Positions 16,877 to 27,124 of a DNA stretch of 39,158 bases are shown piece by piece. How positions within the stretch are numbered: position 1 is the first letter of the stretch; each line of letters starts with the position of its first letter. The position numbers and the translations under genes are program-made. The stretch is from Nitrosomonadales bacterium. Its GTDB lineage: Bacteria > Pseudomonadota > Gammaproteobacteria > Burkholderiales > Gallionellaceae. Below the pieces are notes generated by a model that saw only the letters and a list, made by a program, of their open reading frames with translations, was not told the origin of the DNA and searched no databases. The stretch covers positions 1 to 39,158 of the forward strand of contig JACRED010000041.1 in assembly GCA_016218415.1 (NCBI GenBank), in the 5' to 3' direction.

Positions 16877-17223
16877 TGTTTAAAAAATTTTGAAATTAGA
16901 TTAGGAAGGAAACCAATAATTTTTGATATTTTCTTTCGCCTCTGAATATTGCTGTGTCCATCTAAGAAAAGGCTCAGGTCGGTTATTGCTCGATCTCGCG
17001 CTTCCGCAACGTCTTTGTTAAGTTGTTTATGAATTCCACTATTTAACAAGCTTTGAGTTGCACTTTTTATTTCACCCTGTGCGGTTGCGGTAATGCTGGA
17101 ATGAAGGAGTCCTCGGCCATTCATTTCTTGCCTGATAGAAACTATCGCCGGCGTCAGGGCGTCGAGTCGTCGTGTTACGGCTGCCTGAACTTTTGCGTCG
17201 GCAATAATTTCCAGATTACTCAA
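16873..17223 (-). CDS. Unknown 116-residue protein coupled to an XRE regulator
   Basis: I do not recognise a family. The protein is mostly helical in appearance. Residues 1-90 are polar with many Ala, Gln and Lys. The last ~22 residues are basic and hydrophobic (R-R-K-K then alternating Ile, Phe, Leu and Lys), which could form an amphipathic or membrane-binding helix. The start is TTG at 17223, overlapping the XRE stop as TTGA, and the stop overlaps the YhcH start as ATGA. The 3' half is clearly more AT-rich than neighbouring genes, a sign of recent arrival. It could be the effector partner of the XRE gene, but nothing in the sequence proves this. Confidence 0.6.
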   Translation of the reverse strand: MSNLEIIADAKVQAAVTRRLDALTPAIVSIRQEMNGRGLLHSSITATAQGEIKSATQSLLNSGIHKQLNKDVAEARDRAITDLSLFLDGHSNIQRRKKISKIIGFLPNLISKFFKQ

Positions 17224-17501
17224 GCCGCCCTCTTCAACCGCATCTCCAACCGAATCTCCGCTGCCGCCAGCATATTAACAAGCGTATCAATGGAGAACAC
17301 ATCCACCTTGCCGCGCATCAGATCGGAGATACGCGGCTGGGTGACGCCCAGCGTCTTGGCGGCTTCGGCCTGGGTCATACCGCTGCTGCGGATGTATGCT
17401 GTGATGGCGCGCATCAGTTCAGCGCGAGCCCTCATGTTGGCGGCATCGCCGGGCGTGTCTTCGATGGCATCCCATACACTCTTGTATCGTTGCTTGTTCA
17501 T
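17220..17501 (-). CDS. XRE-family HTH regulator, HigA-like antitoxin type (HTH_37)
   Basis: A 93-residue DNA-binding protein. The helix-turn-helix covers about residues 41-62 (MTQAEAAKTLGVTQPRISDL). The N-terminus with SVWDAIEDTPGDAANM is typical of the HTH_37 group found as antitoxins beside RelE-like toxins. Here no RelE-like gene precedes it; the coupled gene downstream is unknown. The C-terminal 20 residues (from about 74) would form the dimer helix. A -10 box and an inverted repeat directly in front suggest it represses itself. Either an orphan regulator or half of an unusual toxin-antitoxin pair. Confidence 0.85.
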   Translation of the reverse strand: MNKQRYKSVWDAIEDTPGDAANMRARAELMRAITAYIRSSGMTQAEAAKTLGVTQPRISDLMRGKVDVFSIDTLVNMLAAAEIRLEMRLKRAA

Positions 17502-17507
17502 GGGCGG

Positions 17508-17528
17508 ATTATACGCAATCTTGTATAC
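17508..17528 (-). promoter_or_regulatory. Promoter -10 box overlapping a palindromic operator for the XRE gene
   Basis: On the minus strand TATAAT (17508-17513) lies a few bases before the XRE start codon. It overlaps an inverted repeat TATAC (17510-17514) / GTATA (17523-17527) with an 8-base spacer. A dimer bound there would cover the -10 box. The short distance to the ATG leaves little or no leader. Confidence 0.5.
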
Positions 17529-17576
17529 GACATACGAAGCTAAAAGGGCCGTCGCCTTGTTGAATGGACGTTCATG

Positions 17577-17691
17577 GTTCGACTAGCTCACCACGAACGG
17601 CGGTGAGTGTTCTACGGAATTCAAAAGCAAAGAGTGCCGCTAGATTAGCTGACAGCTACTCGTTCCCCGTTCGTCCTGAGCTTGTCGAAGG
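17577..17691. repeat. Palindromic repeat pair (CGTTCG...TCGAA family), copy 2
   Basis: Unit 1 (17577-17600) reads GTTCGACTAGCTCACCACGA and on; unit 2 (17667-17691) reads CCGTTCGTCCTGAGCTTGTC and on. They are inverted to each other, with about 65 bases between them. Unit 2 lies inside the coding sequence of the GIY-YIG gene and supplies its last residues. The 17502-17655 gap holds no gene. Confidence 0.75.
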
Positions 17692-17991
17692 ATGATCGGA
17701 CACGCCCTCCCGGTCAGCACCCTTGGCCAAACGCGATACCTCAGCCCAATCGCCGCGCATCATCGCCTCCTTTTTCTTGCGGCTCCAACCTTTGATTTGT
17801 CGCTCGGCGGTCAAGGCTTCTATGCGGGTAGAGCATTCTTGGCTGAACACCAATTCGACGGGCAAGCGCCCGGAGGTGTAGCTGTCGCTTAATCCGGCTT
17901 GGTGTTCACCAATGCGTTTTTCGAGGTTGTCAGTGTGGCCGGTGTAGTAAGAGTTATCGGCACAACGCAGGATGTAGACCCAGAAGCTCAT
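17656..17991 (-). CDS. GIY-YIG nuclease-superfamily protein
   Basis: A 111-residue protein of the small stand-alone GIY-YIG group (UPF0213/YhbQ-like). The two motif strands are VYIL (residues 5-8) and YYTG (15-18), followed by R26 and the ERQIKGWSRKKKEAM helix near 63-77. The core ends by about residue 85. The C-terminal tail, from about residue 97, is encoded by a dispersed palindromic repeat ([10 protein letters not shown]), so the natural stop was probably lost when the repeat arrived. Function is unknown; relatives of this type have been linked to DNA repair. CGGAG stands about 10 bases upstream of the ATG. Confidence 0.85.
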   Translation of the reverse strand: MSFWVYILRCADNSYYTGHTDNLEKRIGEHQAGLSDSYTSGRLPVELVFSQECSTRIEALTAERQIKGWSRKKKEAMMRGDWAEVSRLAKGADREGVSDHPSTSSGRTGNE

Positions 17992-18015
17992 AGTGTTGCG
18001 CTCCGTAGATGTTCA

Positions 18016-18041
18016 CCCTTCGACAGGCTCAGGGCGAACGG
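18016..18041. repeat. Single unit of the CGTTCG...TCGAA repeat family, copy 3
   Basis: The sequence starts CCCTTCGACAGGCTCAGGGC and ends GAACGG. It lies alone in the 68-base gap between the U32 gene and the GIY-YIG gene, and it matches the right-hand unit of the 29309 element with one change in the core. Confidence 0.7.
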
Positions 18042-18059
18042 TTTGGTGGAGGCTGCGGG

Positions 18060-19397
18060 TTAGATGAATCTCGCCACCATCCCCTTAGCCAATTCACCCT
18101 GTAACGGTATCCGCACGTGATGTCCACTGCCCGGCGCGACCGTGAGCGTTTCACCCTTGAGGCTCTTCATCTCGTTCAGCACGATGATGTGGTTACCGGA
18201 AGGATGGATGATTTCCAGCTTGTCGCCGACGCTGAAGCGGTTCTTCACGTCGATCTCGGCCATGCCGTTCGCGCAGCTCACGATGTCGCCGACGTACTGC
18301 TGGCGGAAGCTCTCGGAGTGGCCGCGCATGTAGTTCTGCTGTTCGTGTGTGTGGTGACGCTCGTAGAAGCCGTCGGTGTAGCCGCGATTCGCCAGCGCAT
18401 CCAGCGCGCCCAATAATTCCAGATTGAACGGTCGGCCCTTGACGGCATCGTCTATGGCCTGACGGTACACCTGCGCGGTGCGCGCCACATAGTAGATGGA
18501 TTTGGTGCGGCCTTCCACCTTGAGCGAGTCGATGCCGATCTTCGCCAGACGCTCGACGTGCTCCACCGCGCGCAGGTCCTTGGAGTTCATGATGTAGGTG
18601 CCGTGCTCGTCCTCCAGAACCGGCATCAGCTCGCCGGGATGATCCTTGCGCGAGATGACGTACACCTTGTCCGCTTCAGGATGGCGCGGTTGCGAGCCGC
18701 AGTCGGACAGGGCGGAATCACTTAATGCCTTGTCGAAATCGAAGTCGATCTTTTCGATGTGGCCTGTGCCATCTTCGGCAGCGTTCTCCACCTTGTAATC
18801 CCAGCGGCAGGAGTTGGTGCAAGTGCCCTGGTTCGCATCTCTGTGGTTGAAGTAGCCGGAGAGCAGGCAGCGCCCGGAATAGGCGATGCACAGCGCGCCG
18901 TGCACGAACACTTCCAGTTCCATGTCCGGGCATTGCTGGCGTATCTCCTCGATCTCGTCCAGCGACAGTTCGCGCGACAGAATGACACGCGTCAGCCCCA
19001 GCGATTTCCAGAATTTCACCGCCGCGTAATTGACGGTGTTGGCCTGCACCGACAGGTGGATGTCCACTTCAGGCCAGCGCTCGCGCACCATCGCGATCAG
19101 GCCGGGATCGGCCATGATCAGCGCGTCCGGCTGCATCGCGATGACCGGCTCCATGTCCGCCATGTAGGTCTTCACCTTGGCGTTGTGCGGCATCAGGTTG
19201 CTGGCGACGAACAGTTTCTTGCCCAGCGCGTGCGCTTCCTGAATGCCGGTCTGCAACTCATCCAGCTGAAACTCGTTGTTGCGCGCGCGCAAAGAATAGC
19301 GGGGCTGCCCGGCGTACACCGCATCCGCGCCGAAGGCGTAGGCGGTGCGCATCTTGTCCAGCGTGCCCGCCGGCAACAGCAATTCCGGCGCGCGCAT
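18060..19397 (-). CDS. trhP: U32 family protein, tRNA hydroxylation protein TrhP (YegQ-type)
   Basis: A 445-residue member of the U32 family. The E. coli relative YegQ/TrhP takes part in prephenate-dependent hydroxylation of uridine 34 in tRNAs, probably using an iron-sulfur cluster. The start PELLLPAGT, the YAGQPRYSLRARN segment at 29-40, and the U32 signature FVHGALCIAYSGRCLLSGY at 164-182 are clear. Cysteines at 170, 177, 193 and 197 form the expected cluster site. The start ATG overlaps the metF stop (ATGA). The open frame extends ~96 codons upstream inside metF in another frame and is rejected. Last gene of the ahcY operon. Confidence 0.88.
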   Translation of the reverse strand: MRAPELLLPAGTLDKMRTAYAFGADAVYAGQPRYSLRARNNEFQLDELQTGIQEAHALGKKLFVASNLMPHNAKVKTYMADMEPVIAMQPDALIMADPGLIAMVRERWPEVDIHLSVQANTVNYAAVKFWKSLGLTRVILSRELSLDEIEEIRQQCPDMELEVFVHGALCIAYSGRCLLSGYFNHRDANQGTCTNSCRWDYKVENAAEDGTGHIEKIDFDFDKALSDSALSDCGSQPRHPEADKVYVISRKDHPGELMPVLEDEHGTYIMNSKDLRAVEHVERLAKIGIDSLKVEGRTKSIYYVARTAQVYRQAIDDAVKGRPFNLELLGALDALANRGYTDGFYERHHTHEQQNYMRGHSESFRQQYVGDIVSCANGMAEIDVKNRFSVGDKLEIIHPSGNHIIVLNEMKSLKGETLTVAPGSGHHVRIPLQGELAKGMVARFI

Positions 19398-20227
19398 CAA
19401 AGCTTCAACCTCTTCCAGATTTCCAGCGACGGGCCCGCTTGGTTCAGCGTGTAGAAATGCAGTCCAGGCGCGCCGCCCGCGAGCAGCTTCTCGCACAACG
19501 CGGTGACCACATCCAGGCCGAAGGCTTGCACCGCGTCGTTGTCGTCGCCAAAACTTTCCAGCGACTTGCGCAGCCAGCGCGGGATCTCCGCGCCGCAGGC
19601 GTCGGAAAAACGCGCCAGCTGGGCGAATTTCACGATGGGCATGATGCCCGGCACGATGGGCACGGTGATGCCCAGCCTGCGGCATTCGTCGACGAAATAA
19701 AAATAGCTATCGGCGTTGTAAAAATATTGCGTGATTGCCGAATCGGCGCCGGCGGCGATCTTGCGCTTGAAATTCAGGATGTCGTCGTGCGCCGATCTGG
19801 CCTGCGGATGGAACTCGGGATAGGCCGCCACTTCGATATGGAAGTGGTCGCCGGTCTGCGCGCGGATGAACGACACCAGTTCGTTGGCATACTGGAACTC
19901 GCCCGTGGTCGCCATGCCCGAGGGCAGGTCGCCCCTGAGCGCGACGATACGCCCGATCCCCATGTCCCTGTAGGTGAACAGCAGGTCGCGGATGTTCTCG
20001 CGCGTGGAACCGATGCAGGACAGGTGGGGCGCCGCGTTATAGCCGTCGGCTTTGATCTGTTGCACGGTTTCCAGCGTGCGCTCCTGCGTGGAGCCGCCCG
20101 CGCCGAACGTGACGGAAAAGAATTCCGGCTTCAACACCGCGAGCTGTTTGCGCGTGGCCGCGAGCTTTTCGACACCTTCCGGCGTTTGCGGGGGGAAAAA
20201 TTCAAAACTGAAAAGTGGTTTGTTCAT
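19397..20227 (-). CDS. metF: Methylenetetrahydrofolate reductase
   Basis: FAD enzyme that makes 5-methyl-THF, the methyl donor for methionine synthesis. The start at 20227 gives 276 residues with the early SFEFFPP motif (E9 corresponds to the catalytic glutamate), VTFGAGGST near 46-54, LRGDLP near 106-111 and HFYTLN near the C-terminus. In-frame ATGs at 20245 and 20254 are alternatives; the one at 20254 overlaps the preceding stop as ATGA, which would suit coupling. Belongs to the SAH-riboswitch operon and overlaps trhP at its 3' end. Confidence 0.95.
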   Translation of the reverse strand: MNKPLFSFEFFPPQTPEGVEKLAATRKQLAVLKPEFFSVTFGAGGSTQERTLETVQQIKADGYNAAPHLSCIGSTRENIRDLLFTYRDMGIGRIVALRGDLPSGMATTGEFQYANELVSFIRAQTGDHFHIEVAAYPEFHPQARSAHDDILNFKRKIAAGADSAITQYFYNADSYFYFVDECRRLGITVPIVPGIMPIVKFAQLARFSDACGAEIPRWLRKSLESFGDDNDAVQAFGLDVVTALCEKLLAGGAPGLHFYTLNQAGPSLEIWKRLKL

Positions 20228-20250
20228 GCCGTTCTCATTTGCCATATGGC

Positions 20251-20622
20251 TCATTTTTTGTTTGGTCTCATCAACTGTGCGGCGGCTGCGGACAGCGCCC
20301 AGGAAAAGATACTGTAAAGCACCGCGCCCAATACCCCGTGCCAGAAACTGTCCACGACAAAACCGCGCAGCACCGAGCCGACCGCCCAGAACAGCAGCCC
20401 GTTGATGACAAATATAAACAGTCCCAACGAGAGCAGCGTGACCGGCAGGGTCAGCAGCAACAGCAACGGCCTGATCAGGGTGTTCACCAGGCCAAGGAAG
20501 AACGCCGCGATCAGCGCGGATGCAAAGCCATCGACATGGATGCCGGGCACAAAGTTCGCCACGGCGATCAACGCCATTGCATTGAGCACCCAGATCAACA
20601 GTAGCTCGAATTGCAATTTCAT
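20251..20622 (-). CDS. Phage holin family IV / YvlD-type membrane protein
   Basis: A 123-residue protein with four hydrophobic segments (about residues 7-25, 30-50, 54-77 and 88-112) and the family motif VPGIHVDGFASALIAA near 25-40, followed by LVNTLIRPLL. This is the PF04020 group named from a phage holin relationship but widespread in chromosomes, with unknown function. It is regularly found between ahcY and metF in betaproteobacteria, as here. The ATG overlaps the TfoX-like stop, and the stop overlaps a possible metF start, so it is tightly coupled on both sides. Confidence 0.88.
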   Translation of the reverse strand: MKLQFELLLIWVLNAMALIAVANFVPGIHVDGFASALIAAFFLGLVNTLIRPLLLLLTLPVTLLSLGLFIFVINGLLFWAVGSVLRGFVVDSFWHGVLGAVLYSIFSWALSAAAAQLMRPNKK

Positions 20623-20981
20623 TTTCGCTTTCCTTTACTTGCCTTTCCTGCCTGTGCGCGCAACGCCGCGCCATAGGCTGACTGGCACCAGTCGCTCATC
20701 TCCGCCGTCGATTCCAGGCTGCCTTCCGGCGCAGACCAATATGACATCTGCACGGTGCGCGACTGGCTGACGTAGACGAACGGGTGACTGCCCGCCCGCT
20801 CGAATTGCGTCACGTTGTCCCTGTCGGTCTTGAAGAACAACTCGTCATCGACGATCAGCGCGAACATCAGTCCTTCGCGGTACAGGCCGTGACCGCCGAA
20901 CATCCTGCGCGCCGATACCGGCGCCCAAGCAATCATGAGCTCCGCCACGTAATCGACAAACTCATTACGGGCGGAGCTCAT
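20619..20981 (-). CDS. TfoX/Sxy N-terminal domain protein
   Basis: A 120-residue protein containing only the TfoX N-terminal domain. The family's RRMFGGHGLYREGLMFALI stretch is at about 25-43, followed by DDELFFKTD near 45-53 and the FVYVSQSRTVQMSYWSAPE segment near 68-86. The tail is Lys-rich. Full-length Sxy/TfoX controls competence, but single-domain versions like this have no known role. It starts 6 bases after ahcY and overlaps the holin-like gene by ATGA. Its presence inside a methyl-cycle operon is unexplained. Confidence 0.85.
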   Translation of the reverse strand: MSSARNEFVDYVAELMIAWAPVSARRMFGGHGLYREGLMFALIVDDELFFKTDRDNVTQFERAGSHPFVYVSQSRTVQMSYWSAPEGSLESTAEMSDWCQSAYGAALRAQAGKASKGKRK

Positions 20982-20987
20982 ACGCTG

Positions 20988-22403
<1,416 letters not shown>

Positions 22404-22459
22404 AAGCAACTCCATTCACAAGTGGTTAATGAATGGGTGCAGTTGAAACTTTGTATCGC

Positions 22460-22518
22460 TGGCTCCGAGCCTGACGGGGGACTGACGTCCAGCCCCGCTG
22501 CAGCACCCCTCGGAGGGC
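22460..22518 (-). promoter_or_regulatory. SAH riboswitch in the ahcY leader
   Basis: On the minus strand the leader reads CTCCGAGGGGTGCTGCAGCG, then a variable hairpin (GGGGCTGGAC...GTCAGTCCCC), then CCGTCAGGCTCGGAGCC. CTCCGAG and CTCGGAG pair perfectly as P1. The conserved GAGG-GC-GCTGC and GTCAGGCTCGGAG blocks are those of the SAH aptamer (RF01057). Such elements switch on ahcY when SAH accumulates. The boundaries are approximate, and the region between the aptamer and the start codon (22404-22459) would hold the expression platform. Confidence 0.85.
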
Positions 22519-22522
22519 GCGG

Positions 22523-22528
22523 ATTATA
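22523..22528 (-). promoter_or_regulatory. -10 box of the riboswitch-ahcY operon
   Basis: A perfect TATAAT on the minus strand stands only about 7 bases before the first P1 strand of the SAH aptamer, so transcription should begin almost at the aptamer. No good -35 box is seen at 16-18 bases, which suggests an activator or a weak promoter. Confidence 0.5.
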
Positions 22529-22555
22529 AACGCAAAAGCGAGTTCTTGCCTGAGC

Positions 22556-23782
22556 TTACAGGTACATGGTCGGCAGGCCGCTCCACAGCTGGTTGATATC
22601 CGGGATATCCCATGCGCCCGGATCTTCATGCGAAATGATCTTGTCCTTGCAGGATGGTCTGGATAAATCCAGTATTTCCGGCGCGATCCTTGCATTGGAG
22701 CGGATGGAAAAGAATACCTTCACCCTTGGCGTCAACAGTGATTTTTCCGTCTGCTCCATGACCACTCCCAGGCGGTTGGAATCCAGCCTGACCAGCGAAC
22801 CAACCGGATAGATGCCGATACTTTTCACGAAGGCCTTGAATACCACCGGATCATAATGTCCGGCGCTCCACTCGGCCATCCTGCGTATCGATTCGGAGGG
22901 TTCCCATCCGTTCCGGTAGGGACGGTTGGAGGTGATCGCGTCATACACGTCGCACACCGCCCCCATCTTGGCATACAGATCGATCTGCTCATTCTTGAGC
23001 CGGTCCGGATAACCGCTGCCATCCACTTTTTCGTGGTGGTGCAGGCAGACATCCTTGGCGATATCGCTGATGTTATTTCCACCCTGCAATATCCTGTATC
23101 CTTCCATCGAGTGGGTTTTCACCAGATCGAATTCGGCATCGGTCAGCTTGCCGGGCTTGTTGAGTATCTCCAGCGGGATTTTCATCTTGCCGATATCGTG
23201 CAACAGTCCCGCCATGCCCGCTTCCCGCACCTGCTCGCCTTCCAGCCCCAATTGCCGCGCCAGCGACACCATCAGCGCGCACACCGCGACCGAATGCATA
23301 TAGGTGTAGTCGTCCTTGTCCTTGAGGCGAACCAGACCGATCAGCGCGTCCGGATTGCGCAGCACCGACGAGGAGATTTCCTCGACGACAGACAGCGCAT
23401 CCTCCGCCGCCAGCGCCCTGCCCATGCGCGCCTCCTGGAACATCGCGGTGACGGCGTCTCTGGACTTGATGCATATCTGAAGGGCGCGCGCAGCCTCTTG
23501 TTCGGTGTCGATGCCCTGCTTCCGGCTTTCGATCGCATCTGCCTGCGCCGGAATCTTATTGGCTTCCGCGACTATCTTTTCAGCCGCGCCGTCTTCGACA
23601 TCGAGTCCTTTGGCAGTGTCTATCCACACCTCCCTGATGCCGCTGGCATGGATGGCCTGCAAATCCTCGGGGTTATCCAGCAGGAAAGCGTGGCGCCAGA
23701 ATGGATGGGCTATCCACGAACCGCAAAGTTCATGAACATGCATGCCGAGGCGCAGCCGTTCGATAGGGATACGTTTTCGCAT
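22556..23782 (-). CDS. HD-GYP domain phosphodiesterase with N-terminal DUF3391
   Basis: Predicted cyclic-di-GMP phosphodiesterase of 408 residues. The N-terminus (about 1-130) is the DUF3391 domain that often precedes HD-GYP, with the KRIPIERLRLGMHVHEL start. The HD-GYP domain (about 150-330) has H195-D196 in LLHDIGK, the HHHE cluster at 248-251, and the GYP loop at 257-259 within DGSGYPD. The conserved VCDVYDAITSNRPYR segment follows. All metal ligands appear intact, so it is probably active. It stands between the ahcY operon and metK but is insulated by a terminator on the metK side. Confidence 0.93.
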   Translation of the reverse strand: MRKRIPIERLRLGMHVHELCGSWIAHPFWRHAFLLDNPEDLQAIHASGIREVWIDTAKGLDVEDGAAEKIVAEANKIPAQADAIESRKQGIDTEQEAARALQICIKSRDAVTAMFQEARMGRALAAEDALSVVEEISSSVLRNPDALIGLVRLKDKDDYTYMHSVAVCALMVSLARQLGLEGEQVREAGMAGLLHDIGKMKIPLEILNKPGKLTDAEFDLVKTHSMEGYRILQGGNNISDIAKDVCLHHHEKVDGSGYPDRLKNEQIDLYAKMGAVCDVYDAITSNRPYRNGWEPSESIRRMAEWSAGHYDPVVFKAFVKSIGIYPVGSLVRLDSNRLGVVMEQTEKSLLTPRVKVFFSIRSNARIAPEILDLSRPSCKDKIISHEDPGAWDIPDINQLWSGLPTMYL

Positions 23783-23799
23783 CGGCGGATTCTAACCCG

Positions 23800-23829
23800 A
23801 AAAAAACAGCCGCAGTGCTGGTGCGGCTG
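23800..23829 (-). terminator. Rho-independent terminator between metK and the HD-GYP gene
   Basis: An 8-bp stem CAGCCGCA / TGCGGCTG with a 7-base loop is followed on the minus strand by seven T residues. It would end transcripts running down from metK before they enter the HD-GYP gene, and it lies 20-50 bases before that gene's ATG. Confidence 0.75.
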
Positions 23830-23957
23830 TTCTTTGCCGATTGACGGCTTTTTGGTATGGAGGCTTGTCAGTGTTTTGGCTACGGTCACCGCTGCGCGTT
23901 TAACTTGCGCCCGAATAAAGACAAGCACGCCTATGGCGTATGGCTTGCAAGCTTCGC

Positions 23958-23990
23958 TTACAAGCCAGCATCGGCACGCAGTGCCGCTGC
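23958..23990 (-). repeat. Duplicate of the last codons of metK
   Basis: Read on the minus strand, this stretch encodes [10 protein letters not shown] and a stop, identical to the C-terminus of MetK about 130 bases upstream. It differs at several third codon positions. No longer open frame connects to it; a stop occurs about 9 codons before. It is a relic of duplication or conversion. The rest of the 305-base gap (23783-24087) holds a terminator and small palindromes but no gene that I can support. Confidence 0.6.
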
Positions 23991-24087
23991 TGGCATTTTG
24001 GCTGCGGCCGGTGCTTACACACCCTTCACATCCGCTACGCGGATATGAGCCTGCGCCGAAACACGGATAAGCGCCGCAGGCGCGGCC

Positions 24088-25251
<1,164 letters not shown>

Positions 25252-25317
25252 GGTTCTCCGCTCAATCAATAAAAAATTAAAGGCGCGCATTGTATCAAAT
25301 AGTCCGCCTTGCCGCAG

Positions 25318-26202
25318 ATGACCCCATATCTATTCAAATCGATCTTCCGGTTGCTCGCCAGCCTGCCGCTGCGCTGGTTGCACGCACTGGGTGCATTGCT
25401 CGGCCATCTCACTTTTCTTTTTTCCGGGCGCTATGCCGCGCGCACCCGGGAAAACCTCCGCCAGGCAAGGGTTGCGAAGGATGAAGCCCACTTTGCGGCG
25501 CTGCTCAAACAGACCGTCAGCGAGGCGGGCAAGGGCATCGTCGAACTGCCCTGGGTCTGGGGCAGACCGCTGGAACAGGTGTGCGCCACGGTAAAGAGCT
25601 GCCACGGCTGGGAACACATGGAGGCCGCGCATGCACGCGGCAAGGGCATCATCCTGCTGACCCCGCACTGGGGCTGCTTTGAAGTAGTCGGCCTCTATGT
25701 CGGGCAGCGTCTGCCGCTGACCTGTCTCTACCGCTCCCCCAAGCAGGACTGGCTCGAAACTATCATGCGCGGCGGTCGCGAGCGCGGCCTGGCCAAGCTG
25801 GCGACCGCGGACATCAGCGGCGTGCGGCTACTGTTCAAGGCGCTCAAACGCGGTGAAGCGATAGGCCTGCTGCCCGACCAGGTTCCGGGCAATGGCGAAG
25901 GGGAATGGGTGGATTATTTTGGCCGCCCCGCCTACACGATGACATTGAGCGGACGGCTGGCGCAAACCAGCGGCGCGACGGTGCTGCTGTCCTTCGCCGA
26001 ACGCCTGCCGCACGGCGACGGCTACGCCTTGCGTTTCGAACCTTTGCCGCTGGATTTTTCCCGGCCCGTGCCCGCGCAGATCAACGCCGCGCTGGAGCGC
26101 GTGATCGCGATCTCGCCCGCGCAGTATCTGTGGAGCTATAACCGCTACAAGGTACCGCGCGGCGTACAGCCACCCACTATTTCTTCCCCCGAAAAAACAT
26201 GA
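25318..26202 (+). CDS. LpxL/HtrB-type lipid A acyltransferase, first of a pair
   Basis: Inner-membrane enzyme of the LpxL/LpxM family (294 residues) that adds a secondary acyl chain to lipid A. The N-terminal hydrophobic segment (about 8-37) is followed by the catalytic H-x4-E motif H117-E122 in TPHWGCFE. Further on come [11 protein letters not shown] (positive substrate groove) and [19 protein letters not shown]. It ends with ATGA overlap into the second acyltransferase. The start ATG at 25318 is preferred to a TTG at 25309. Which acyl chain it adds cannot be read. Confidence 0.9.
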   Translation: MTPYLFKSIFRLLASLPLRWLHALGALLGHLTFLFSGRYAARTRENLRQARVAKDEAHFAALLKQTVSEAGKGIVELPWVWGRPLEQVCATVKSCHGWEHMEAAHARGKGIILLTPHWGCFEVVGLYVGQRLPLTCLYRSPKQDWLETIMRGGRERGLAKLATADISGVRLLFKALKRGEAIGLLPDQVPGNGEGEWVDYFGRPAYTMTLSGRLAQTSGATVLLSFAERLPHGDGYALRFEPLPLDFSRPVPAQINAALERVIAISPAQYLWSYNRYKVPRGVQPPTISSPEKT

Positions 26203-27068
26203 CCGTTCGTTTCAGCATCTTTCTGGTCTGGCTGCTGCATTTCCTGCCGCTGCCGGTTCTGGCCTGGTTTGGCAACGCGGTAGGCATGCTGTTTTACGCT
26301 CTGTCCAAAGAACGCCGCCATGTCGCGGACGTCAACCTGGAACTGTGTTTCCCCAACATGAGTACAACGGAACGCAAGCGTCTGGTGCGCAAACATTTCC
26401 GCGCGTTCGGCCGCAGCTTTATCGAACGCGGCATCCTGTGGTGGGCCAGCCCCGAGCGCATCAACAGACTGGTGCGCGTGGAGGGCATCGAACACTTCCA
26501 TGCCGAGCATGGCAAGCCGCTGATCCTGCTGACCGCGCATTTCGTCGCGCTGGATGTCGGCGGCTGCTGGCTGGCGCAGAACACCGATGTGGTCACCGTT
26601 TATTCCAAACAGAAGAACCCCTATTTCGAGACCTTTCTGTACAACAAGCGCAGGCGTTTCGGCAACCAGCTGCTGTATACACGGCAGGACGGCATGCGTC
26701 CCGCGATCAAGGCGATGCGCTTGGGCCACCCCTTCTACTATTTCACCGACCAGGACTTCAACGCCAGGGACGCGTTATACATCCCGTTTTTCGGCGTGCC
26801 CGCCAACACGCTGAACACGGTATCGCGCATCGCGGCAATGACCGGCGCCAAAGTCGTGCCGTGCATCTCACGCGTGCTGCCCGATGCGGCGGGGTACGAG
26901 GTTCGCTTTTACCCTCCCTGGGAAAACTATCCCTCCGGCGACGATGCCGCCGACGCGCGCCGCGTGAACGAATTCATCGAACAGCGCGTGCTGGAAATGC
27001 CGGAACAATATTTCTGGCTGCACAAGCGCTTCAAGACTCGTCCCGAGGGCGAGGCGAAATACTATTAA
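26199..27068 (+). CDS. LpxL/HtrB-type lipid A acyltransferase, second of a pair
   Basis: A 289-residue relative of the previous gene with an N-terminal membrane helix (about 5-33) and catalytic H114-D119 in TAHFVALD, the usual H-x4-D form. The YSKQKNPYFETFLYNKRR and YYFTDQDFNARDALYIPFFG segments match the family. The ATG overlaps the stop of the first gene, so the two are made together and probably add the two secondary chains of one lipid A. Sequence differences between the two argue for different acceptor positions and not a recent duplication. Confidence 0.9.
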   Translation: MTVRFSIFLVWLLHFLPLPVLAWFGNAVGMLFYALSKERRHVADVNLELCFPNMSTTERKRLVRKHFRAFGRSFIERGILWWASPERINRLVRVEGIEHFHAEHGKPLILLTAHFVALDVGGCWLAQNTDVVTVYSKQKNPYFETFLYNKRRRFGNQLLYTRQDGMRPAIKAMRLGHPFYYFTDQDFNARDALYIPFFGVPANTLNTVSRIAAMTGAKVVPCISRVLPDAAGYEVRFYPPWENYPSGDDAADARRVNEFIEQRVLEMPEQYFWLHKRFKTRPEGEAKYY

Positions 27069-27075
27069 GGCATAT

Positions 27076-27101
27076 CCCCTCTCCCGCAAGCGGGAGAGGG
27101 G
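27076..27101. repeat. Long perfect hairpin between lpxL pair and ubiD
   Basis: The sequence CCCCTCTCCCGC AA GCGGGAGAGGGG forms a 12-bp perfect palindrome. There is no T run after it on either strand, so it is probably a mobile palindromic repeat of the widespread CTCTCCCGC type and not a true terminator. It may still act on the message between the two genes. Confidence 0.65.
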
Positions 27102-27124
27102 TGTGATCTTTGAAGGGATACTGA

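Noticed and set aside
19398..19685. N-terminal extension of the U32 gene into metF
   Set aside because: The frame inside metF is Arg/Gly-rich and non-homologous; the family begins at PELLLPAGT.
22856..24070. 404-codon plus-strand frame opposite the HD-GYP gene
   Set aside because: Antisense shadow; it also runs through a terminator and palindromes.
25252..25317. SAM riboswitch in front of metK
   Set aside because: The gap is only 66 bases, AT-rich and shared with a divergent gene; no known SAM aptamer pattern is visible.
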